Assembly: GCA_031394045.1 (NCBI GenBank)
Contig: JANMWN010000304.1
Span: 1-11,090 of the forward strand
Source of the DNA: JANYIP01 sp031394045
Lineage (GTDB): Bacteria > Actinomycetota > Actinomycetes > Prado026
DNA length: 11,090 nucleotides
Direction: 5' to 3'
This document shows positions 6,675 to 11,090 of this stretch, piece after piece. Both the position numbers and the translations under genes were made by a program. The notes beneath the pieces are model-generated. The model was not told the DNA's origin. It saw nothing but the letters and a program-made list of their open reading frames with translations, and ran no database searches. How positions within the stretch are numbered: the first letter of the stretch is position 1; each line of letters begins with the position of its first letter.

Positions 6675-7758
6675 CGAGGGCACGGTCGTCGTTCTCGCCG
6701 GTACGCAAGGCGTCGATCAGCCGCCGGGCACCGCGGCGGAACCCGCGCGGCACCAGGCGCTCCGCCTCGCCGAGCAGCTTGTCGATCCCGACGGTGATGT
6801 CCTGACCGGGTCGCTCGACCATGCCGTCGGTGTAGAAGAGCAGGGCGTCCCCGTGCCCGAGCTTGCCCCGGCAGACGTCGTAGGTCGCGTCCGGGTCGAT
6901 GCCCAGGGCGGTCCCGGCGGCGTCGAGCAGCCGCCACGTGCCCGAGCCGGTGCCGAACTGGGCGGCGGGCGGATGGCCGGCCGAACCGACCAGGTAGTCG
7001 CCCGTAGCCAGGTTGATGGCGACGTGCACCGCGGTGGCGAAGCCCTCGTCCCAGCCCTGCCTGAGCAGGTACGCGTTCGCGGCGCCCAGGAACTCCTCCG
7101 ACGGCAGCGCGCCGAGCAGCCCGCCGAAGGCGCCCGAGAGGAGCAGCGCCCGCGTACCGGCGTCGACACCCTTGCCCGACACGTCGACGAGGACGATCTC
7201 GAGGACGTTCTCGTCCTCCTTGCTCGCGACCAGGAAGTCCCCGGAGAACGAGGCGCCACCCGCAGGGCGCAGCACGACGTCGGCGGACCAGCCGACCGGC
7301 AGCTCGGGCAGCTCCCCGTGCGCCCGCAGCCGGTCACGCAGATCGACGAGCATCGACTCCCCGCGCAGCCCCTGGACGCCGAGCCGCGCCCTCGACCGGG
7401 CCACCGCGAGCACGACCACCCCGGTCACGGCCACGATGGCGATGTTTCCCGGGCGGACGTTCCACAGCCCCAGGTGCCCGATCAGCCAGGCCAGCTCGCC
7501 GGCCACCACGGCGAGCAGCAGGATCAGGCTGCGCACCGAGAGGGTGAACCCGCCGATCAGCACGAGGACGACCGGGGACGCGGGCGGTACCCAGGTGGGG
7601 ATGTGTGCGTTCAGCACCCCCATGGCGATGACCAGCCCGACCAGCACGAGCAGGGCGAAGCCGTCGGTCCGCAGGAACCCACGCCGCAGCCGGGTCCAGG
7701 CCCGACGCGCGACACGCGTCAACCGCACCGGTAGTGAGGGGGTGCTGCCGGTAGCCAT
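6655..7758 (-). CDS. Membrane-anchored SpoIIE/RsbU-type PP2C serine phosphatase
   Basis: 367-aa protein from ATG 7758. The Shine-Dalgarno is weak (AGGG about 13 nt upstream), but no better start is seen. A basic N-terminus (residues 10-30) leads into about four membrane helices (roughly 34-50, 60-74, 76-97, 104-121). A cytoplasmic PP2C/SpoIIE domain fills 150-367. Metal and core motifs are present: FSGDF with D174, VDVSGKG (191-197), AGHPPA (260-265), FYTDGMVE with D311, and NDDRAL with D357/D358. All expected acidic residues are kept, so the enzyme should be active as a Mn/Mg-dependent protein phosphatase. Family members act on anti-anti-sigma factors or Ser/Thr-phosphorylated signalling proteins. 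There is no PAS, GAF, HAMP or response-regulator input domain, so the membrane helices may be the sensor. No sigma, anti-sigma or kinase gene lies beside it. Its 3' end overlaps the T7SS ubiquitin-like gene tail to tail. Confidence 0.88.
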   Translation of the reverse strand: MATGSTPSLPVRLTRVARRAWTRLRRGFLRTDGFALLVLVGLVIAMGVLNAHIPTWVPPASPVVLVLIGGFTLSVRSLILLLAVVAGELAWLIGHLGLWNVRPGNIAIVAVTGVVVLAVARSRARLGVQGLRGESMLVDLRDRLRAHGELPELPVGWSADVVLRPAGGASFSGDFLVASKEDENVLEIVLVDVSGKGVDAGTRALLLSGAFGGLLGALPSEEFLGAANAYLLRQGWDEGFATAVHVAINLATGDYLVGSAGHPPAAQFGTGSGTWRLLDAAGTALGIDPDATYDVCRGKLGHGDALLFYTDGMVERPGQDITVGIDKLLGEAERLVPRGFRRGARRLIDALRTGENDDRALVMIWRG

Positions 7759-7887
7759 TAGACGGGCGACCCTACCCGGGGCGGCGGCGGCCTTCGGGGC
7801 TTTCAGCGTGAACCCCGAGGCGGATCACCCGCCCGGCCGAAGCTAAATGCGTAGGCCGCGGACGGATTCTTCCGATAGGAAGGCCGC
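7759..7887. promoter_or_regulatory. Divergent spacer between phosphatase and eis genes
   Basis: This 129-bp spacer carries the start signals of both divergent genes. I see no convincing -35/-10 pair. The main recognisable element is the CTTCC-GATA-GGAAG hairpin at its right end, listed separately. Confidence 0.4.
7869..7883 (+). promoter_or_regulatory. Shine-Dalgarno of eis gene inside a small hairpin
   Basis: CTTCC (7869-7873), GATA loop, GGAAG (7878-7882) form a 5-bp stem with a 4-nt loop. The 3' arm is the Shine-Dalgarno (AGGAAGG, 7877-7883), 4 nt before ATG 7888. The hairpin could mask ribosome entry; whether it folds in vivo is inference. Confidence 0.45.
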
Positions 7888-9111
7888 ATGACGGAAGTGA
7901 GCGTGCGCCGCTGCACCGAAGCCGACTGGCCGCTGATTCTCGGCGTTGACTCATCGGTGTTCGGCTTCGACTTCGACGAGGAGGCCGACGCGCCGGATCG
8001 GGCGGTGCTCGAGCTCGACCGATCGCTGCTGGCGCACGTCGGCGACGAGGCTGTCGGGCACTGCACCGCGTACACGCTGGCGATGTCCGTGCCCGGTGGC
8101 GAGGTCTCCGCCGGCGGGGTCACTTGGGTCAGCGTGCTGGGCAGCCATCGGCGTCGGGGCGTGCTCACCTCGATGATGGAGCAGCTGACCACGGACATGT
8201 ACGAGCGCGGAGAGCCCGTCGCGGCCCTTTTCGCCTCGGAGCCGATGATCTACGGGCGGTTCGGGTACGGGCCTGCCAGTAGCGACCTCGCGCTCACGAT
8301 CCCCACGGCCCGCGCCTCGGTGGTCGGACCCGAGGACGGCACGCTGCGGGTCCGGCTGACCAACCTGGCCGGAGGACGCGCGTCGGTCGAGCAGGTCTAC
8401 GCCGCGATGCGAGGCCGTCGGGCCGGCATGCCGTCTCGGGACGGCCGTTGGTGGGCGCGCTGCATGAACGATGCCAAGCCGCGACGTCACGGCGGGTCCG
8501 CCCGACAGTGCGCGATCGTCGAGGGTCCGGACGGGCCGCGCGGGTACGCCGTCTACACCGTCGTCGAGAGGTGGACGGACGGGTCGGCGGAGGCGGCGGT
8601 CCGGGTGCACGAGCAGGCCTGCCTGGACGCTCCGGCCGTGGTCGCCCTGTGGCGGTTGCTGCTCTCGCTCGACCTGGTCGCAACGGTCAGCTGCGAGTCC
8701 ATGGCGGTCGACGACCCGCTGCTGCACCTGCTCGCCGACCCACGCCGGACCAGGCCCCAGCTGAAGGACGCCGTGTACGTACGGCTGCTCGACCTGCCCA
8801 AGGCACTGGCCGCGCGCACGTACGACGTGGCGTACGACGGTGTTGTCGAGGTGATCGACGAGAAGGCGCCATGGAACGCGGGGCGCTGGCGGTTGGCCCT
8901 GCACCCGGACGGGGCGCAGTGTGAACGCACCGGCACGGAGCCTGACCTCGTGCTCGATGTGCGCGAGCTGGGCGCGGCCTACCTCGGCGGCATCTCGCTG
9001 CTCACCCGCACCCTCGCGGGGCACGTCGTCGAACGCACTCCCGGAGCCGCAGCCGCAGCGGCCCGCGCGTTCCGGCACGACCCCGCGCCGTTCTGCCCGT
9101 ACATCTTCTAG
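7888..9111 (+). CDS. eis: Eis-family GNAT N-acetyltransferase
   Basis: 407-aa protein with AGGAAGG 4 nt before the ATG, matching the family length (about 400 aa). Layout: an N-terminal GNAT domain (1-about 150) with the acetyl-CoA binding stretch VTWVSVLGSHRRRGVLTSMM (78-97), where R-R-R-G-V-L is the Q/R-x-x-G-x-G/A loop, and SEPMIYGRFGYG (117-128), whose first Tyr (Y122) corresponds to the proposed general acid of Eis. A second degenerate GNAT-like domain follows, and then an SCP2-like C-terminal domain that includes LALHPDGAQCERT and ends PFCPYIF. The free C-terminal carboxylate of a terminal Phe is used in catalysis by Mycobacterium Eis, and that Phe is kept. Mycobacterial Eis acetylates aminoglycosides at several amines and also protein lysines; the native substrate here is unknown. 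It stands alone, divergent from the phosphatase gene. Confidence 0.88.
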   Translation: MTEVSVRRCTEADWPLILGVDSSVFGFDFDEEADAPDRAVLELDRSLLAHVGDEAVGHCTAYTLAMSVPGGEVSAGGVTWVSVLGSHRRRGVLTSMMEQLTTDMYERGEPVAALFASEPMIYGRFGYGPASSDLALTIPTARASVVGPEDGTLRVRLTNLAGGRASVEQVYAAMRGRRAGMPSRDGRWWARCMNDAKPRRHGGSARQCAIVEGPDGPRGYAVYTVVERWTDGSAEAAVRVHEQACLDAPAVVALWRLLLSLDLVATVSCESMAVDDPLLHLLADPRRTRPQLKDAVYVRLLDLPKALAARTYDVAYDGVVEVIDEKAPWNAGRWRLALHPDGAQCERTGTEPDLVLDVRELGAAYLGGISLLTRTLAGHVVERTPGAAAAAARAFRHDPAPFCPYIF

Positions 9112-9463
9112 GCGCGCGAGATGATAGTCCCGGGGAACGCCAGTCGGGGGCGACCGGTGCTGGCCGGGTCGGTTATCCACAGCACAAGAACGGTGCCAGT
9201 AGGTGCGGTAGACGCCGACGTCGGCCGGAGGACCCCCAGCCGAGGGGTAGCAGCGACGACGCGGGTTGGGTTGTGGGCGGCAATGCGCGGATGAGTGTCC
9301 TGCCCCCGATGTTCCCGGACTCGGCCACACGGGTAACGGCGTAGCGCCGGGTAACCGCATCAGTACCGGCTGCGGCTTCCCAGGGTGTGGCCGGGGGAGT
9401 AGGAATAGGGATGGCAACGGTCGGGGCGCTACTTCGGCCACCTTGGCTACTGGAGGAGGCACG
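9112..9463. other. 352-bp gene-free region: leader of the secreted-protein gene
   Basis: No convincing coding sequence is seen on either strand. In order it holds the possible terminator at 9151-9171; TTATCCACA (9173-9181), a perfect consensus DnaA box; a 12-bp palindrome GCCGACGTCGGC (9214-9225); two CGGGTAAC words (9330-9337 and 9348-9355) 18 bp apart, with CGGCG-TAG-CGCCG between them; a CCGCA/TGCGG pair (9355-9359 with 9371-9375); and a longer stem pairing GTGGCCG and AGTAG (9387-9402) with CTACT and CGGCCAC (9429-9441). The last ends about 10 nt before the Shine-Dalgarno. I could not assign this structure to a known riboswitch class and found no clear promoter. Confidence 0.5.
9151..9171 (+). 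terminator. Possible stem-loop terminator after eis
   Basis: CGACCGG, loop TGCTGG, CCGGGTCG: a 7-bp stem with one bulged G, about 40 nt after the eis stop. There is no U-tract, as is common in actinobacteria. Placement supports a terminator, but a hairpin of this size can occur by chance in such GC-rich DNA. Confidence 0.35.
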
Positions 9464-9961
9464 ATGGTCGGCAAGCGATCGATGGTTCAAGGGCTGGTGT
9501 TCGGTGCGATAACGGCAGCCTGCTTTGGGCTGGTGGGTGCTCCTGTCGCGTTCGCTGCTAACCCCGGGCACACGGTGACGATGACTGAGCACCAGCACGG
9601 CACATTCACCGACGACCAGGCCACGAACCCCTGCACCGGAGCAGCGGGCGTAGCCACGTTCGTCGGAAATAGCGTCGAACATGTGACGTACTTCCCCGCC
9701 GGGGACGAGGTGTGGGCGACCTTCACCGAGACCGGCAAGGTGACCGTCACTTGGGTCGGCGTGACTTACACCGGCCACGCCACGGCGTGGGGCAACTTCA
9801 ACATGAACGAGAAGAATTCGAACTCGACGTTCACGCTGACTATTCGAGTGTTCGCGGCTGACGGGTCCAGTGTCACCGGCCACGAGGTGACTCACTTCGG
9901 CCTGAACGCCAACGGCCAGGTCACCGCCAACTTCGACAAGGTCAGCTTTACCTGCACCTGA
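9464..9961 (+). CDS. Small Sec-secreted beta-rich protein of unknown function
   Basis: 165-aa protein from ATG 9464, with GGAGGAGG 4 nt upstream; an open frame reaches further 5' but translates to implausible Gly/Cys-rich sequence. Residues 1-31 form a signal peptide: KR near the N-terminus, a hydrophobic core (LVFGAITAACFGLVGA) and AFA before the cut (A31/A32). The mature part alternates Thr/Val/Phe-rich strands, for example KVTVTWVGVTYTGHATAWG and STFTLTIRVFAADGS, and ends VSFTCT. Two mature Cys (C57 in NPCTG and C164 at the end) could form one disulfide closing a beta-barrel or sandwich. I recall similar secreted hypothetical proteins in streptomycetes with NPCTG near the start, a GNFN-like loop and a terminal Cys; no function is known to me. 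Base composition is less GC-rich than its neighbours. It has its own leader and a terminator hairpin, so it is probably monocistronic. Confidence 0.82.
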   Translation: MVGKRSMVQGLVFGAITAACFGLVGAPVAFAANPGHTVTMTEHQHGTFTDDQATNPCTGAAGVATFVGNSVEHVTYFPAGDEVWATFTETGKVTVTWVGVTYTGHATAWGNFNMNEKNSNSTFTLTIRVFAADGSSVTGHEVTHFGLNANGQVTANFDKVSFTCT

Positions 9962-9970
9962 GCGACACCA

Positions 9971-10011
9971 CATCGAACCCCCGGTCGCACTCCTTGACCG
10001 GGGGTTCGATG
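9971..10011 (+). terminator. Strong stem-loop terminator after the secreted-protein gene
   Basis: CATCGAACCCCCGGTC (9971-9986), a 9-nt loop, then GACCGGGGGTTCGATG (9996-10011): a perfect 16-bp stem starting 9 nt after the stop. No U-tract follows (CTCTCTGCGG), which is usual for actinobacterial hairpin terminators. The symmetry would also work on the opposite strand. Confidence 0.8.
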
Positions 10012-10083
10012 CTCTCTGCGGACCGCACCGAAGTGCCTGAAAAGGCTCGCTGTCTGGGAAGCGCAACCCGGCAAGATGATCTC

Positions 10084-10395
10084 GTGACCGTCGAGGACCA
10101 GGAGCGTGAGACCAGGCAGCTCTCCCTGATGCGCGAGCGGATCGCGTCGTTCCGAGGCGGGTCGCTTTCGATTGGGCCGACCATCGCAGACCTAGAGGGA
10201 CTCGTTAACGCTCTGACCCTGACCCCCGAGGAGTGGCGGGACCGGTTCATCGAGGAGTGGAGCGTCCTGAAGATCGCCTACGCGGTCGCGCTGGATCGCC
10301 AGTCGCCGATCCCAAGTGCCTCGACCGACCACGAGGTCCGCGAGGCGCTGGACGCCCTGGATGCTCTGATCGACGAGCAACTCCCGCGAACATAG
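10084..10395 (+). CDS. Small acidic protein of unknown function, 103 aa
   Basis: I chose the GTG at 10084 because the open frame before it runs into the terminator hairpin and reads as non-protein-like sequence. The Shine-Dalgarno is weak (an AAGATGA stretch), so the internal ATG at 10129 (MRERIASF) is possible. The product is helical and acidic with no signal peptide or membrane segment. Recognisable stretches are FRGGSLSIGPTIADLEGLVNAL, EEWRDRFIEEWSVLKIAYAVALDR and HEVREALDALDALIDEQL. The core pattern 'IxDLExLxxAL..p.eEWrd.F...W..Le..YA.ALdr' recurs, as I recall it, in small cytoplasmic actinobacterial proteins often found as orphan or duplicated genes near toxin loci, but I cannot name a family with certainty. 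It could be an orphan immunity protein; that is a guess from size and composition. It stands between two terminator-like hairpins, so it is probably expressed alone. Confidence 0.65.
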   Translation: MTVEDQERETRQLSLMRERIASFRGGSLSIGPTIADLEGLVNALTLTPEEWRDRFIEEWSVLKIAYAVALDRQSPIPSASTDHEVREALDALDALIDEQLPRT

Positions 10396-10420
10396 GTGCC
10401 TAGTGCCGCTCCGCGGCGCC
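10395..10420. terminator. Possible short stem-loop between the small gene and nei
   Basis: GGTGCC (10395-10400) can pair with GGCGCC (10415-10420), with one G-U; alternatively GCCGC pairs with GCGGC (10405-10409 with 10413-10417). It lies at the stop of the 103-aa gene and between convergent genes, so a weak terminator is plausible. The remaining bases to 10496 hold nothing I recognise. Confidence 0.3.
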
Positions 10421-10496
10421 CCGCGTGCTCCGGACACGACGAGCTGGACCGCCACCGACGGACGTTTCCACGGACTGCCACCCAGCCAACGAGCTT

Positions 10497-11090
10497 CTAG
10501 GTGGATTGGCAGGTCGGGCACCAGTAGAGGTTCCTGGCGGCCATCTCCACGGTGGCAACCGGTGTACCGCACACCCGGCACGGCTGGCCGGCGCGGCGGT
10601 AGACGTAGTACTGGTCCCCGCTGCTGACCGCCCCGCGCGGCTGGTCTCGGTGCTCGCATAACGTCGTGACGATCCGGTTGGCCTTGACCCCGGTGCGCAT
10701 CAACGAGACCAGGTCGGCCCACAGCGCGTCGAACCCCTCGCGGCCGAGCTCGCTCGCGGGAGCGAAGGGGTTGAGCCGCTGTCGGAACAGCAGCTCGGCG
10801 CGATAGGCGTTGCCCACGCCGGCGAGCACGGTCTGGTCCATCAGCGCGGCCCCGAGCGGGGTACGACTGCGGGCGAGCCGCGAGCGCACCTGCTCGACGT
10901 CGGCGCCCGGCCGCAGCGGGTCCGGGCCGAGGCGACCGATCACCAGCGTCCGCTCGGCCTCGGTGATCAGCGCGCAGGCGGTCGGGCCGCGCAGCTCGGC
11001 CCAGGAGCCGTCGGCGACCAGCCGCAACCGGATCGCGCCCCGCGGGGCCGGCGCGGTCCCGGGACCCTGCCGGAACGTCCCGTACAGCCC
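10497..11090 (-). CDS. nei: Fpg/Nei-family DNA glycosylase (Nei1-like), C-terminal 197 codons
   Basis: The reading frame is open to the right edge, so the N-terminus with the catalytic Pro2/Glu3 is outside the window. The visible part starts GLYGTFRQGP and continues with PRGAIRLRLV and LRGPTACALI, strands of the N-terminal beta-sandwich. Then come RLGPDPLR, the helix-two-turn-helix region GAALMDQTVLAGVGNAYRAE, and a C-terminal zinc finger CRVC-x16-CPTC near the end, preceded by YYVYRRAGQP, which contacts DNA in this family. All four zinc ligands are present and the C-terminus appears complete (TAG at 10499-10497). It is a bifunctional glycosylase/AP lyase that removes oxidised bases in base-excision repair. 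From memory it resembles mycobacterial Nei1 more closely than MutM/Fpg, notably in LGLYG, LRGPTAC and MDQTVIAGVGN-like stretches. The neighbours to the left are unrelated. Confidence 0.9.
   Translation of the reverse strand, partial: GLYGTFRQGPGTAPAPRGAIRLRLVADGSWAELRGPTACALITEAERTLVIGRLGPDPLRPGADVEQVRSRLARSRTPLGAALMDQTVLAGVGNAYRAELLFRQRLNPFAPASELGREGFDALWADLVSLMRTGVKANRIVTTLCEHRDQPRGAVSSGDQYYVYRRAGQPCRVCGTPVATVEMAARNLYWCPTCQST

Noticed and set aside
9173..9181. Replication origin suggested by a perfect DnaA box.
   Set aside because: There is no cluster of boxes, no AT-rich unwinding element and no dnaA, dnaN or parAB genes.
9200..9460. c-di-AMP (ydaO), c-di-GMP or cobalamin riboswitch in the leader of the secreted-protein gene.
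   Set aside because: I could not find the conserved core sequences of these classes.
9266..9463. Upstream in-frame extension of the secreted protein.
   Set aside because: It would bury the signal peptide and add Gly/Cys/Arg-rich sequence; GGAGGAGG before ATG 9464 fixes the start.
7951..9474. 507-codon minus-strand open frame opposite eis.
   Set aside because: It is antisense to an Eis homologue with intact motifs and shows no recognisable domain.
9173..10066. 297-codon minus-strand open frame over the secreted-protein gene and its leader.
   Set aside because: It runs through the terminator hairpin and opposite a gene with a signal peptide and ribosome site; the translation is not protein-like.
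1..11090. CRISPR arrays, tRNA or rRNA genes, insertion sequences.
   Set aside because: No regularly spaced repeats, no RNA-gene signatures and no transposase or terminal repeats were found.

Overview
The window reads as chromosomal DNA from a high-GC actinobacterium. GC is strongly enriched at third codon positions, GTG and TTG starts are used, genes are packed with 4-nt stop/start overlaps, and the families present (WXG100 proteins, a fused EccC ATPase, an Eis-type acetyltransferase, a Nei1-type glycosylase) are typical of that phylum. I cannot place the genus from sequence alone.

Positions 1-6674 hold a type VII secretion (T7SS/ESX-like) and polymorphic-toxin locus built around one divergent control region (2374-2514). 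Leftward runs a tight four-gene unit: a WXG100 protein, a second small WxG/EspC-like partner, a 523-aa toxin with an N-terminal T7SS helical domain and a C-terminal bacterial RNase A-like domain (CdiA-CT type), and the 5' part of a CdiI-like immunity gene that runs off the left edge. Rightward run a single-polypeptide EccC motor ATPase with three FtsK/SpoIIIE domains and a stand-alone ubiquitin-like YukD/EsaB-type protein. The working model is that EccC recognises the YxxxD/E tails of the two small proteins and drives export of the RNase toxin, while the last gene protects the producer. EccB, the EccD channel, EccE and MycP are not in the window.

Positions 6655-9111 hold a membrane-anchored SpoIIE/RsbU-type PP2C phosphatase, convergent with and overlapping the ubiquitin-like gene, and a divergent Eis-family N-acetyltransferase.

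Positions 9112-11090 hold a long gene-free leader with inverted repeats and a perfect DnaA-box sequence, a small Sec-secreted beta-rich protein of unknown function that ends in a 16-bp perfect stem-loop, a 103-aa acidic protein of unknown function, and the C-terminal part of a Nei1/Fpg-type DNA glycosylase that runs off the right edge.

The strongest lead is the compact RNase-A-like toxin/T7SS locus. Its toxin carries Phe where the described bacterial RNase A toxin has a catalytic Tyr, has no YxxxD/E signal of its own, and is paired with an EccC in which both distal ATPase domains carry Arg in place of the Walker A Lys.
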